The translations under genes and the position numbers were made by a program. Below are positions 16,581 to 25,232 of a stretch of DNA of 59,581 nucleotides, piece after piece. This DNA comes from Blautia sp. MSJ-9. Lineage in GTDB: Bacteria > Bacillota > Clostridia > Lachnospirales > Lachnospiraceae. The stretch spans positions 1 through 59,581 of the forward strand of contig NZ_JAHLQG010000015.1 of the NCBI RefSeq assembly GCF_018919065.1. The letters run 5' to 3'. The notes beneath the pieces were generated by a model. It was given only the letters and a program-made list of their open reading frames with translations, did no database searches and had not been told where the DNA came from. Position 1 is the first letter of the stretch; each line of letters starts with the position of its first letter.

Positions 16581-17042
16581 TTAATATAAATTTACTTGTT
16601 TGTCTATGAGTTTTTCCCCTTCATACTGCAATTTTAAAGAAAAAAAATGCTCATCTCCTGAAAGAAGCAAATCCAGAAAAACTCTGTCACCTTCCCATGT
16701 GGGAAGTGTCGGCACAACAGCTTTATCTATCCAGTAAAGTTCTCCTTCATTGCATTCTGTTAATTCACCGATATATTCGTTGGCTGTAAATACACACATA
16801 AGCTCCGGTTCACATTTATCACATATAAATGTAACCAGACCTCGAAGTTTATAAGATGTCAGCGTTAATCCTGTTTCTTCTTTCACTTCACGTAAAAGAC
16901 ATTCCTCCGGGGATTCCTGGCCCTCTGCATGCCCGCCAACTCCAATCCACTTTCCCTCATTTATGTCATTATGCTTTTTTACCCTGTGAAGCATCAGATA
17001 TTTGCCATTATTTTCTATATAGCATAAAGTCGTTATTGTCAT
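16581..17042 (-). CDS. NUDIX hydrolase (8-oxo-dGTP diphosphatase type)
   Basis: A 153-aa NUDIX enzyme with a complete box, GHAEGQESPEECLL then REVKEETGL (residues about 38-60), matching Gx5Ex7REUXEEXGU. It should hydrolyse a nucleoside diphosphate linked to another group, most likely oxidised nucleotides, in the cytoplasm. The exact substrate is not visible. It lies between thiT and jetD. Confidence 0.88.
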   Translation of the reverse strand: MTITTLCYIENNGKYLMLHRVKKHNDINEGKWIGVGGHAEGQESPEECLLREVKEETGLTLTSYKLRGLVTFICDKCEPELMCVFTANEYIGELTECNEGELYWIDKAVVPTLPTWEGDRVFLDLLLSGDEHFFSLKLQYEGEKLIDKQVNLY

Positions 17043-17126
17043 TCTTACACTTCCTTAAACAAAATTACCATGCCAAATGTTCTGAGTACCGGGCAACGAC
17101 ACATCCCTGTTGCCAGACAAAACAAA

Positions 17127-17792
17127 CTACTGCAGTGCTGCACGCTTTACCTGGGTCAGTGCTTTTGACACTGCAGGTACTGAAATGATGATCACCGTGA
17201 TAATGCCCTCTGCCAACAGATAGCTGTAATTGTATAAGATCGGATATACGGCTGTCAGAGATTTCGGGAAATTGTCCGGCATATAGCTCATCCAATAAAG
17301 ATAACCGCCCAGAGAGTGAAAAGCTCCTCTGGCAATTACAGCTATTATGTATCCTTTCAGAAGTCCATGACTCTGTTTTGCAAATAGTCCTGCCAGTCCA
17401 AGTGCCGCAAATGCAAGTATGTAATCACAGCACACCTGAAAAAATGAAAGTATATAAGGCTCCTGGATAAACTGCAGGATTCCGTAAGCAAACCCAGCCA
17501 TAATACCTGTTCCAACCCCATACCAGTTTGCGATCAGAACAATAAAAAGCATACTGCAAAGAGTGACGCTTCCTCCCCACGGCAGTTTGAAGATTTTCAG
17601 ATAAGACGTAATAAAAGCAAGTGCAATAGCTACGGCACAGAATACCAGTTGTCTTGTGGTAAGCTTTTTCTTGTCTGAATTCTTCCCTGCAAAATAAATC
17701 GCCAGGAAAAACAAAATGATTCCGGCAATAACTGTGATCACATATCCGGCAGTTGTAAGTCCGCCATCAGCAGTTACCATAAAACCAAACAT
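17127..17792 (-). CDS. thiT: ThiT, thiamine-specific S component of ECF transporter
   Basis: A 221-aa membrane protein with the ThiT core: KIFKLPWGGSVTLCSML (about 93-109), GVGTGIMAGFAYGILQF, and ARGAFHSLGGYLYW (about 160-173). About six or seven helices are seen. It binds thiamine and docks on the shared EcfAT module, which is not in this window. The family is often under a TPP riboswitch, but the leader here shows no TPP motif. The ribosome site is GAGGGAGG. Confidence 0.88.
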   Translation of the reverse strand: MFGFMVTADGGLTTAGYVITVIAGIILFFLAIYFAGKNSDKKKLTTRQLVFCAVAIALAFITSYLKIFKLPWGGSVTLCSMLFIVLIANWYGVGTGIMAGFAYGILQFIQEPYILSFFQVCCDYILAFAALGLAGLFAKQSHGLLKGYIIAVIARGAFHSLGGYLYWMSYMPDNFPKSLTAVYPILYNYSYLLAEGIITVIIISVPAVSKALTQVKRAALQ

Positions 17793-17859
17793 AAAATGAC
17801 CTCCCTCTTGTTATTAATTTTTGTGTAGTTGATTTTATCTGTTGTTCAGATACTAATTT

Positions 17860-17888
17860 ATTATAAGGATTTTATCATTCTTCGTCAA
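17860..17888 (-). promoter_or_regulatory. thiT promoter
   Basis: TTGACG (17883-17888), 17-nt spacer, TATAAT (17860-17865) on the minus strand, giving a leader of about 60 nt with no riboswitch-like structure. Confidence 0.7.
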
Positions 17889-17953
17889 TTATTCGTCGCT
17901 TACGTTTTTAATTTATTCGCTATTCTTTACAGCCTTATTTTAAACTTTTTACT

Positions 17954-18111
17954 CAACAGAAAAACCCCGGAAACCTTGCGGTTCCGGGGTATCTTACGTT
18001 TGGACACAATGTACCTTACGGTACTCAATATATATAATTTAAGATGTTATGCTAAAATTATTCGATAACTGTAGCAACACGTCCTGATCCAACAGTACGT
18101 CCACCTTCACG
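17954..18111 (-). repeat. tuf 3'-end repeat, distal copy
   Basis: It copies the last 18 codons of tuf (ending [19 protein letters not shown]), the 3' untranslated region and the CCCCGGAACC/GGTTTCCGGGG-TTTTT terminator (17960-17989). It differs from the genuine tuf end (32728-32884) at about four positions. There is no start or other tuf sequence; upstream bases diverge abruptly after TTCACG. It marks the distal edge of an inserted block, consistent with an attachment-site half. Confidence 0.88.
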
Positions 18112-18229
18112 ATATCAGACCGATGTATTGCGGTGTGCAAATGGTGATTTTTCGTGTGATTTGTGTGGGGAAATCCAGATTTTCCATTGTGTCCGTGTGG
18201 TTTTGGGGGATTTTGTTATCATGGTGTTA

Positions 18230-18538
18230 TCACTGCATTTTTAGTTTTTCTGGCATATTTTTTCTCACATTCGTAATCTCTTTATTTAAATCTTTTATAT
18301 ATTCTTTACACACATCTATATATAATCCTGTTTTATATTCTGGATTTTCCAAAAACTGTAATTCAACGGGATATTTTGTAATCTCCGTAAGTAACTTTAC
18401 AAATATGCTTTTCAAATTATTTTGGCTTTCATCATCATTAAGGCATACTTCTGCAACTTCTTCAAAGCCAAATACTAAATAATCTTTATTTTCTCTTTTC
18501 TCCAAATGTACATTAATCGCTTTGCTTTCCTGATTCAT
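18230..18538 (-). CDS. Small protein at the end of the defence operon
   Basis: A 102-aa, acidic, mostly helical protein with no recognised family. The ATG at 18538 has GGAAGG 6 nt upstream and overlaps the end of the PHP-AAA gene by 26 nt, so it is translationally coupled to it. The longer frame that starts at 18628 lies inside the PHP-AAA gene and lacks a ribosome site. Its tight coupling suggests it is a partner or regulator of the ATPase. Confidence 0.72.
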   Translation of the reverse strand: MNQESKAINVHLEKRENKDYLVFGFEEVAEVCLNDDESQNNLKSIFVKLLTEITKYPVELQFLENPEYKTGLYIDVCKEYIKDLNKEITNVRKNMPEKLKMQ

Positions 18539-20651
18539 AAATATCCTTCCTATCATAAAATGCAGTTTTACCGCCCTCAAGAGTATGCATACTTTCTTGA
18601 GTCCAGTTTTTAGTGTCTGTTTCATCATCTATATTTCTAAGTTCATCATAAAAAGGATTACCAACATACGTTTTATATATTCCATTCTCATGAGTTCTTA
18701 GTATACTAATATACGGAAGCGTACCAACAGCAATATTAGCATTATGTGTTGCTATAATTACTGTTTTTCTCCGTTTTGCAAGATCAGTTAACTTCGGAAG
18801 TATATTAGAAGTTATATATGAATTTCCCATTCCCAGTTCTGGTTCATCCAAAATATATACATCACTTTCTGAATCCAATAACTTTTGCATCAGTAGAATT
18901 CCTCGTTCTCCATTAGATGGTCTGTAAATTTCTCCATTTTCTAATGCCGTTTCTTTAGATACCCCTATAAAAGCTCCTATATCTTTAATTCCATCATCAT
19001 AGAATTCTTGAAACTTTGATACTTCTTCCGATATATTCTCTTCCAGGACAGCTTTCTTTATCCCATCTATTACAAGTTTACAATTTCTTAATACAGTTAT
19101 TCCCTGTTTAAATTCATCTGTACGTGATTCTTTGGTTAACATTCTGTATCGTGTTTGAATATATATATCACCTTTTTCCTCAAGGTTTCCCAAATATTCT
19201 TTTTCAACCTTATCCTCTACAGAAAACGTACTACATATTTCCTCGACATTTTCAAACAACTTAAAACGTCCCATAGCGAAATCATAAAACCCTACACTGC
19301 TAGGTTTTGATATCGTATCAGAACATTTGTCCGCTATTGCTTTTATCTTATCAATGCTCCAATTTGTAAGCTTAATACTTTTATCACTGTTCCACTTTTG
19401 CATTTTTGCATCATTGATATTTTCACATAATTTTCCCAATAACAGCATTAAAGTTGTACGTTCTTGCTCATCCAAATATTTTTCTATATCAATTTTTTCA
19501 AATGTAGACTCTGTAAATTCTTTCAAATATTTATAGTCAGATTCAAGTTTTCGGTCACGCACTCCCTCCTCTATATGTACACTCTCTGTTATTTTCATTC
19601 TCCCTTTATTTTTATTGTTATCTTTTGTTTCCATCCAACTTATATATTTTTCAAAAGACGTTGGTAATTCTTCTTTCCAGTTATAAACATCAATAAACTG
19701 TTGCCTCATACTATCCAATTGAAGCTTATCAGGTGTGGCTATTATATCATTAACTTTTAACATTTTCGAAAAATCTGAATCTTTCTCATTGCCTTTGTAA
19801 CTTTCCATTGCAATTCCATTTTCAATATAATATTTTTTTAAAGATTCAAGGATTTCTGTTTTTCCCGTTCCCTTCTGCCCGAAAATAATATTAATATCTT
19901 CATAAAAAGGTAATTTAAAGTTTACTTTTTTATATGGCGATACAGGAATCTCTTTTTTTCGTTTTTGATTGAGCAAGGTATCTATGATTTGTACATCTTT
20001 TTTTGCTAACAAGCAAAATTGTTCAAATGTTTGTACTGGCAGTCTTATATCTGCAAACTTGCTGGTTTCATACTTATTCCAATCCTGCACATCACTTCCT
20101 ATAATAACACTATAATCAAAATTGGAAAAAACGCCAAGGCTTCGATAATCAGACGTTTCCTTAAATAGTCGGCTAGAATCGGGTAATAATTCCCCTAATT
20201 CCTGAATATCCTCATCTGACAGTTTAGGTTCTTTATGAAAATGTGGTATATAAATGCAATCACATTTCCCTAACGTTTCATATACTTTTTTCACACCAAT
20301 TTGAAATGTATTTACATCTTCATCGTTAACCAATTCCTGTACTTGAGTATTAAACAGTTCAACATTTTTAGGATTAGCGATTACAATCAAATGTCCTCTT
20401 TTACAATTTCCCTTTTGATCTGCCTTTCCTATAATATCAAGTTCTACCCCTGGCCAAATATCACAATATCCTTCTGTGACATCTTTAAATTCTTTGTATT
20501 GCATATAATCAAATTGATTATGATTTGTTATTGCAATAATTTTAACCTCCGCTTCAATAACCTTCTGAAAAAATTTATCCTTGGTAACATTTCTTGTATA
20601 AGCATCGCCTGTTTTTACCTTCTTCGTATGACAATGTAAATCGATTCTCAT
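18513..20651 (-). CDS. PHP domain-AAA/SMC-like ATPase fusion (defence-type)
   Basis: A 712-aa fusion. The N-terminal PHP phosphoesterase domain (1-225) has its metal ligands: DLHCHT (His6, His8), ITNHNQ, GVELDI, YIPHFH and IIGSDVQDW. The ATPase has Walker A GQKGTGKT (about 257-264), a 300-residue helical insertion, the signature PSNGERGILLMQ, Walker B VYILDEPELGMG (about 598-609) and H-loop IIATHNAN. Similar PHP plus SMC/AAA proteins are known from anti-phage systems; which subtype this is needs a profile search. GGGGAGG precedes the ATG. It follows the DUF6602 gene by 32 nt in the same operon as the methylase and endonuclease. Confidence 0.85.
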   Translation of the reverse strand: MRIDLHCHTKKVKTGDAYTRNVTKDKFFQKVIEAEVKIIAITNHNQFDYMQYKEFKDVTEGYCDIWPGVELDIIGKADQKGNCKRGHLIVIANPKNVELFNTQVQELVNDEDVNTFQIGVKKVYETLGKCDCIYIPHFHKEPKLSDEDIQELGELLPDSSRLFKETSDYRSLGVFSNFDYSVIIGSDVQDWNKYETSKFADIRLPVQTFEQFCLLAKKDVQIIDTLLNQKRKKEIPVSPYKKVNFKLPFYEDINIIFGQKGTGKTEILESLKKYYIENGIAMESYKGNEKDSDFSKMLKVNDIIATPDKLQLDSMRQQFIDVYNWKEELPTSFEKYISWMETKDNNKNKGRMKITESVHIEEGVRDRKLESDYKYLKEFTESTFEKIDIEKYLDEQERTTLMLLLGKLCENINDAKMQKWNSDKSIKLTNWSIDKIKAIADKCSDTISKPSSVGFYDFAMGRFKLFENVEEICSTFSVEDKVEKEYLGNLEEKGDIYIQTRYRMLTKESRTDEFKQGITVLRNCKLVIDGIKKAVLEENISEEVSKFQEFYDDGIKDIGAFIGVSKETALENGEIYRPSNGERGILLMQKLLDSESDVYILDEPELGMGNSYITSNILPKLTDLAKRRKTVIIATHNANIAVGTLPYISILRTHENGIYKTYVGNPFYDELRNIDDETDTKNWTQESMHTLEGGKTAFYDRKDIYESGKQSD

Positions 20652-20683
20652 AATTGCCTCCCCATCTCAGTTGTAAAAGTGGG

Positions 20684-21601
20684 TTAATCTATAACCATAC
20701 CCCATTCATTCCAAAATCCACCATTTTTTAATCTATATATATTTTCTTGTGTTTCTTCAGACAATATACTCCATTCCCATGGTCTAGAATATCCGCTACC
20801 GCTACCAGAAATATTTAATTTTCTCATGTAAGTTACAATATCTCTTACACTTGGATATCGCCACGCAATATTTTGAAGCAGATCAAAAACACATGAACCT
20901 ACAGGAGTAAAAAATTCTTCTTTATTATCCGATGCTATGTACCCACTCATAACATAATTTCCCTTTAGACCTTTTCCGTTATCATAATTTGGCACTATCA
21001 TCTTTTGAGATTTCCATACCCCTAAATCAGCAACACATATAATATCTGGAATCTCTCTAGGATGTGTAACACATTTTTCATCATATTCCCAAATGGCCTT
21101 TTCAATATTTTCTTTCGGATTCGAATTTTCCTTTTTCCATTCGTGTGAATGCGCTAATAATCCGTAGTAAATTTTGCTTTGTAAGTCTTTTCTCGGCGTT
21201 CCATTCTCATTAATAGCTAATTTTTCTATCTTCTTTGAATGCTCTATAAATTCGCCAATATGTTTACGTCTTAATGTAGTTTTACATTCAAATGCAGCCA
21301 CTACTCCTCCAGATAAATATTCCTTGCAATTCAACAAACTTTTAGGATAATCTGGTGATAAAACAATCACATCCACTTGCGGACTTGTTTCCCCTGAATC
21401 ACTTAATATCCTTCCCTTTGTAACTATTTGAAAATAAGGTGGAATCCAAGATTCCAAAAGTTCTTTCCAGTTTTCTTCTCCTTGATCCCCTGCAGTTCCT
21501 GGATCTTCATTCACTCTTCTACAAATTCTTGTGTATTCATCCGAAATATTACTATTTGCCTTTTTAAAAAAATCAAATAAATCATGTGTCGAAGTGCTCA
21601 T
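20684..21601 (-). CDS. DUF6602 protein, PD-(D/E)xK nuclease-like
   Basis: A 305-aa protein. Residues about 38-110 carry GDQGEENWKELLESWIPPYF, then VDVIVLSP and AAFECKTTL, which fit a PD-(D/E)xK nuclease core (Glu, Asp, Glu-x-Lys) as in the DUF6602 family. The C-terminal part is unknown. I prefer the ATG at 21601 because the GGTGGGG ribosome site is only one base from the ATG at 21607. It lies 21 nt after the restriction endonuclease stop and 32 nt before the PHP-AAA gene, which it probably partners. Confidence 0.7.
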   Translation of the reverse strand: MSTSTHDLFDFFKKANSNISDEYTRICRRVNEDPGTAGDQGEENWKELLESWIPPYFQIVTKGRILSDSGETSPQVDVIVLSPDYPKSLLNCKEYLSGGVVAAFECKTTLRRKHIGEFIEHSKKIEKLAINENGTPRKDLQSKIYYGLLAHSHEWKKENSNPKENIEKAIWEYDEKCVTHPREIPDIICVADLGVWKSQKMIVPNYDNGKGLKGNYVMSGYIASDNKEEFFTPVGSCVFDLLQNIAWRYPSVRDIVTYMRKLNISGSGSGYSRPWEWSILSEETQENIYRLKNGGFWNEWGMVID

Positions 21602-21628
21602 GTTCATTCCCCACCATTCTTTATATGC

Positions 21629-22507
21629 CTATTTTAACCGTTTCACATATTCATAAATCCGTTTCAGCATTCCATCTTTATTTTCTCCTAATTCTCCACG
21701 GATTTTATCACCAAATCCCATATATGTATTGAATCCAAGCATATATACAGCCATTGCCATAGACAGCTCTCCGTTTTCATCACCATACAATGATGCCACT
21801 TTTCTCAATTCATCAATAACCGTATCATGTGGTACTTCAACACCGCCTTCTTCATTTACAACAGAATTGATTACCTCCGGCAATGCCATACACATCTTAT
21901 AAAATGCATCTTCTTCGCCAGTGAGAATTGCATAAAACTGATCCATGCTCACACGGCGAATCAATCTATGCTGTACATTTTTCCCATCAACTTTTGTTGA
22001 CCATTTTATATTCTGTGATTTCTTTGCAATTGCTTCAACTAACAGACACGCACAATCATCGTCTTCCAGAATCTGTCCTTGCATTTTTATATATGTTTTT
22101 GCGGAAGATGCAGAATTCATAGTATTGTGTTTGTTTTTCATTTCCACATATATTGTATGTACAATATCTCCATCTGGCATTTGTATTCCATCGGGATTTC
22201 TGTAAATAACATCCCAGCCTGCCTGCGGGACTTCGCAGCCTTTGAAATAGGAAAAAATATTCTGATGAAAATATCCTATATCATTATTATTAGACTTATC
22301 TCTCTGCCGGAAAATTTCATTATTTACAATTTCTTCCCAGCTTGTACGATACACCGATTTATCAAAAATCAGCTTGATCGGATCAATCAGGTTACTATTG
22401 AACCGCTTCAAATCATACGATTCCAGTTTTTCTCCATATTTCATAATCGTTGCACGCACATGCTTCTTAAAATCTTCTTCTGATATAAAATCTAAATTCC
22501 ACGCCAT
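21629..22507 (-). CDS. Type II restriction endonuclease, Eco47II/Sau96I family
   Basis: A 292-aa protein resembling Eco47II/Sau96I enzymes from its N terminus (LDFISEEDFKKHVRATIMKY, SNLIDPIKLIFDKSVY). A PD-(D/E)xK site is visible as GWDVIY followed by YVEMKNKHNT. The family cuts GGNCC. The ATG follows the methylase stop codon with no gap (TAA-ATG), so enzyme and methylase are made together. Target specificity is inferred from the family. Confidence 0.86.
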   Translation of the reverse strand: MAWNLDFISEEDFKKHVRATIMKYGEKLESYDLKRFNSNLIDPIKLIFDKSVYRTSWEEIVNNEIFRQRDKSNNNDIGYFHQNIFSYFKGCEVPQAGWDVIYRNPDGIQMPDGDIVHTIYVEMKNKHNTMNSASSAKTYIKMQGQILEDDDCACLLVEAIAKKSQNIKWSTKVDGKNVQHRLIRRVSMDQFYAILTGEEDAFYKMCMALPEVINSVVNEEGGVEVPHDTVIDELRKVASLYGDENGELSMAMAVYMLGFNTYMGFGDKIRGELGENKDGMLKRIYEYVKRLK

Positions 22508-23740
22508 TTATTTTACCCCCTCTAATGATTTATGTATCTCTAATCCAATTTCATATGCTAAATTGACAGGAACAGCATTTCCAACCTGTTTATACTGAGA
22601 TTGAACACTTCCACAAAATTGCCATTCATCTGGAAATGTTTGACATCTTGCATTCTCACGTACCGTAAACGGTCTTGCTTCCAATGGATGACATCTTTCT
22701 GTTTGCTTCTGAGACGGTGAAGTCAATACCGTCAATGACGGTTCATCCAAGCTCATTCTCCTAAGAATTCCTGTTCTTCCACCTTCCATATCCCAGCAAC
22801 TTTTCATATATGCTTTTGCAATCTCCGGATCAATATCTCTCCAATATCCTCCAGGTGGAACTAATTCAAATATTTTCCTTTTATTTTCTCCATATGGTAC
22901 CCCTGGTCCTTCTGGACAATCCAACAAAACATCTCTCAAAACAGGCTTATAATCATGTTCTTTTGGAAATGAGAATGAAACTTTTCCCACTAAATCATTT
23001 CTAATTCCAACAGTGATTAGTCTCTCTCTTTTCTGCGGCACACCAAAATCCCACGCATTTAAAATCTTTTTCTGAATGGTATATCCCGCCTGTTCAAAAA
23101 TATTTGTTATTGTTGCATATGTTCTTCCCTTATCATGAGTCAGCAATCCTCGAACATTTTCAAATAAAAACATCTTTGGCTGTAGTTTTTGTAAAAAAGT
23201 TGCATAGTGATAAAAAAGTGTTCCTCTTGCATCTTCAAGTCCTAATCTTTTTCCAGCATAAGAAAAAGCCTGACACGGTGCTCCTCCCGATAATAAATCC
23301 AGTTCTCCTTTTTTTATACCAAAATAATCTTCCAAATCCAAACAAGATATATTAGCTATATCATCATGAATAATTCTCCAGTTCGGCCTATTGGTTTTCA
23401 AAGATTCTGCCGCATCTTTATCAAACTCTATTAGTCCCAATGGTTCAAATCCAGCTTTTTCTATCCCCAAAGCCAAACCGCCAGCTCCAGCAAACAGTTC
23501 TATGGTTGTAAATGAATCGCTATCGATTTGTGGTGATTTTTCTTTTTTTATCTCTACAACATCTTCTATCTTGCAATTTAATGTAAAACATATTTTTTCT
23601 ATTGATTCAAATGAAACTGGCTCATTCTTTCCTAATCGAGCTAATACATTAAAACTTATTCCTGACGCTTCCTTCAATTCTGTGCGGTTCATTTTTTTAT
23701 CTATCAGTAATTTCCATAATTTGTCATAACAAATCGCCAT
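22508..23740 (-). CDS. DNA cytosine-5 methyltransferase with N-terminal HTH
   Basis: A 410-aa m5C methylase. An XRE-like helix-turn-helix (residues 1-65, KLLIDKKMNRTELKEASGIS) is fused in front, as in methylases that repress their own promoter. Catalytic motifs follow: motif I TIELFAGAGGLALGIE, motif IV GGAPCQAFSYAG with the nucleophile Cys, motif VI ENVRGL, motif VIII QKRERL, motif X QVGNAVPVNLA. The start at 23740 has GGAGGAATTTTA before it; the longer start at 23776 lacks a site. It protects GGNCC-type sites from the adjacent endonuclease (inferred). Confidence 0.93.
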   Translation of the reverse strand: MAICYDKLWKLLIDKKMNRTELKEASGISFNVLARLGKNEPVSFESIEKICFTLNCKIEDVVEIKKEKSPQIDSDSFTTIELFAGAGGLALGIEKAGFEPLGLIEFDKDAAESLKTNRPNWRIIHDDIANISCLDLEDYFGIKKGELDLLSGGAPCQAFSYAGKRLGLEDARGTLFYHYATFLQKLQPKMFLFENVRGLLTHDKGRTYATITNIFEQAGYTIQKKILNAWDFGVPQKRERLITVGIRNDLVGKVSFSFPKEHDYKPVLRDVLLDCPEGPGVPYGENKRKIFELVPPGGYWRDIDPEIAKAYMKSCWDMEGGRTGILRRMSLDEPSLTVLTSPSQKQTERCHPLEARPFTVRENARCQTFPDEWQFCGSVQSQYKQVGNAVPVNLAYEIGLEIHKSLEGVK

Positions 23741-23776
23741 TAAAATTCCTCCAAAATCAAAAATAGTATAACTCAT

Positions 23777-23805
23777 ATTTTACCATATACCACAATTAGC
23801 AACAA
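23777..23805 (-). promoter_or_regulatory. Candidate promoter of the restriction operon
   Basis: TTGTTG (23800-23805), 17 nt, TAAAAT (23777-23782) on the minus strand, about 35 nt before the methylase start, in the gap between the divergent methylase and vsr genes. The fused HTH of the methylase may act here. Confidence 0.5.
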
Positions 23806-23921
23806 GCAATTTTCTCACCATATCGTTAGATTTCCTCTTGTATGTTTCTTATCCCCTTTGCTATTTCTTCTGTTTTTTGATAATATATTTTCATCAGTTC
23901 AGGCAGAAAGAAGGTACCTAT

Positions 23922-24380
23922 ATGTCACGTGATTCCGCTACTGTTTCAAACAATATGCGTAAGATCCACAGTAAAGATACTTCCATAGAACTATTGCTCC
24001 GAAAAGCTCTATGGAACAAAGGTTATCGCTATCGAAAAAATTATAAAGCTCTCCCTGGTTCTCCTGATATTGTTCTTACCAAATACAAAATTGCTATTTT
24101 TTGCGATAGTGAATTTTTTCATGGAAAGGATTGGGAAATTCTCAAGCTCCGACTTGAAAAGGGGAAAAATCCAGACTTTTGGATCACAAAAATCGAGCGA
24201 AACCGTAATCGGGATTATGAAAATGATAAAAAACTTCTATTCCTAGGTTATACTGTTCTTCACTTCTGGGGGCAAGATATTTCCAAACATACAGACGAAT
24301 GTTTGCAAGCCATTGAAGAAGCCATTTGGGATACAAAATTTTCTGATGTAGCAACTGATTATGATATATCCGAAGAATAA
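23922..24380 (+). CDS. vsr: Very short patch repair (Vsr) endonuclease
   Basis: A 152-aa Vsr-like nuclease: MRKIHSKDTSIELLLRKALW at the N terminus, the PDIVLTKYKIAIFCD catalytic strand (Asp), FFHGKDW, and FWITKIERNRNRD. Vsr enzymes nick at T-G mismatches that arise when 5-methylcytosine deaminates, so it suits an m5C methylase neighbour. The ATG at 23922 has AAGG upstream. The frame open from 23838 would add a Tyr/Phe-rich stretch unlike Vsr. It is transcribed divergently from the operon and ends with its own terminator. Confidence 0.88.
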   Translation: MSRDSATVSNNMRKIHSKDTSIELLLRKALWNKGYRYRKNYKALPGSPDIVLTKYKIAIFCDSEFFHGKDWEILKLRLEKGKNPDFWITKIERNRNRDYENDKKLLFLGYTVLHFWGQDISKHTDECLQAIEEAIWDTKFSDVATDYDISEE

Positions 24381-24459
24381 CCTATACATGAGACTGTCCA
24401 CAACACCAGCAAACAGCCTGGTATCAAAAGCGAAAATTATATATTCTGCTATCACAAGC

Positions 24460-24491
24460 GGTTGTCAGGATACTCTCCCGACAACCTTTTT
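24460..24491 (+). terminator. vsr terminator
   Basis: GGTTGTC, a 13-nt loop, GACAACC and TTTTT on the plus strand, about 80 nt past the vsr stop. Confidence 0.85.
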
Positions 24492-24537
24492 CCCATACTG
24501 TTCGTTATTTTCTTCTGTCCTTTTATATATTTCCAGG

Positions 24538-24687
24538 CAACAGAAAAACCCCGGAAACCTTACGGTTCCGGGATATCTTACGCTTGGACACAATGTATCT
24601 TTCGGTACTCTATTTATATAATTTAAGATATTATGCTAAAATTATTTGATAACTGTGTCCTAATCCTACGGTACGTCTACTTTCACG
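24538..24687 (-). repeat. tuf 3'-end repeat, middle degraded copy
   Basis: It contains the same terminator (24544-24572) and 3' untranslated region as tuf. The coding part is eroded (several substitutions and a short deletion in the last codons). It shares with the true tuf copy the TTCCAGGCAACAG on the terminator side, and with the distal copy the TCACGATA edge on the other. It separates the defence block from the mobile-element block. Confidence 0.85.
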
Positions 24688-24828
24688 ATACTTTAATTCC
24701 GTTTTCTCTCTAGGATACAGTAAAAAACGGCTAATTTGCACTATTTATTTGACTGATTTCTTGGCAACAGAGTATGCTCAAAAAGATTCTCTTCTACAGC
24801 TAACAGCTACTTCTCTACCAACTTTATA
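24688..24828. other. Non-coding stretch beside the middle tuf repeat
   Basis: No gene, repeat or clear structure is seen in this AT-rich segment. If the tuf repeats are attachment sites, an element end should lie here. Confidence 0.3.
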
Positions 24829-24856
24829 TTGCCCTGCAATTTTTAACTGTTATAAT
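24829..24856 (+). promoter_or_regulatory. Promoter of toxin-like peptide 1
   Basis: TTGCCC (24829-24834), 16 nt, TATAAT (24851-24856), giving a leader of about 100 nt before the peptide ATG. Confidence 0.6.
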
Positions 24857-24964
24857 CGAAACACGGGCGCTCGTTTAGCAACGACCGAAACAGAGTGTAG
24901 ACCTGTGACCCTCTGATTACATAGAAACCTGTAAAGAAATCCAGTGGAAAGGAGGGATAAGCCA

Positions 24965-25063
24965 ATGAGTATTATTGACCTCATAGCAGTAGTGAGCTTC
25001 GGCTTAACCTGCTTTAGTATCGGATATACATTAGGAAAAGATAATCATAAACCACAAAAATAA
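24965..25063 (+). CDS. Predicted type I toxin-like membrane peptide, copy 1
   Basis: A 32-aa peptide: a hydrophobic helix (IIDLIAVVSFGLTCFSIGY) followed by a basic tail (KDNHKPQK). AAAGGAGGG lies 8 nt before the ATG. The pattern, one membrane helix plus a charged tail, fits Fst/TxpA/BsrG and 'holin-like toxin' peptides. Its 3' end is faced by an antisense RNA promoter, as in those systems. A near-identical copy lies at 29543-29662. No family hit can be confirmed here. Confidence 0.7.
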   Translation: MSIIDLIAVVSFGLTCFSIGYTLGKDNHKPQK

Positions 25064-25149
25064 CCGCCCTGGTCTGGTAAACTAAGCGGTTATCTTTGAT
25101 ATCTTAATAGTAAAACGGACTAACCGTCTATCGGTAGCACTCTTTTTCT
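25056..25149 (-). ncRNA. Predicted antisense antitoxin RNA, copy 1
   Basis: A consensus promoter on the minus strand, TTGACA (25179-25184), 17 nt, TAATAT (25156-25161), would start an RNA near 25149. It runs over the peptide's 3' untranslated region into a hairpin AACCGC...GCGGTT (25062-25091) followed by ATTTTT. The RNA overlaps the end of the peptide mRNA. Near the 5' end, ACCG-ATAGA-CGGT forms a small loop suited to initial RNA pairing. The promoter and 5' part are nearly identical in copy 2. Confidence 0.7.
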
Positions 25150-25155
25150 ATAATC

Positions 25156-25184
25156 ATATTAGCACGCATCTGTGGAAATGTCAA
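25156..25184 (-). promoter_or_regulatory. Antitoxin RNA promoter, copy 1
   Basis: TTGACA-17-TAATAT on the minus strand, in a gap between two converging genes with no other gene to serve. Confidence 0.75.
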
Positions 25185-25232
25185 AAATTTTCTTCTTTCT
25201 CAACTATATCTATTTCCATACATTTTTACAAC

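Noticed and set aside
17793..18060. TPP riboswitch in front of thiT
   Set aside because: No CTGAGA or ACC-TGATC type blocks on the minus strand.
18046..18111. A second tuf gene
   Set aside because: Only the last 18 codons are present; no other EF-Tu sequence precedes them.
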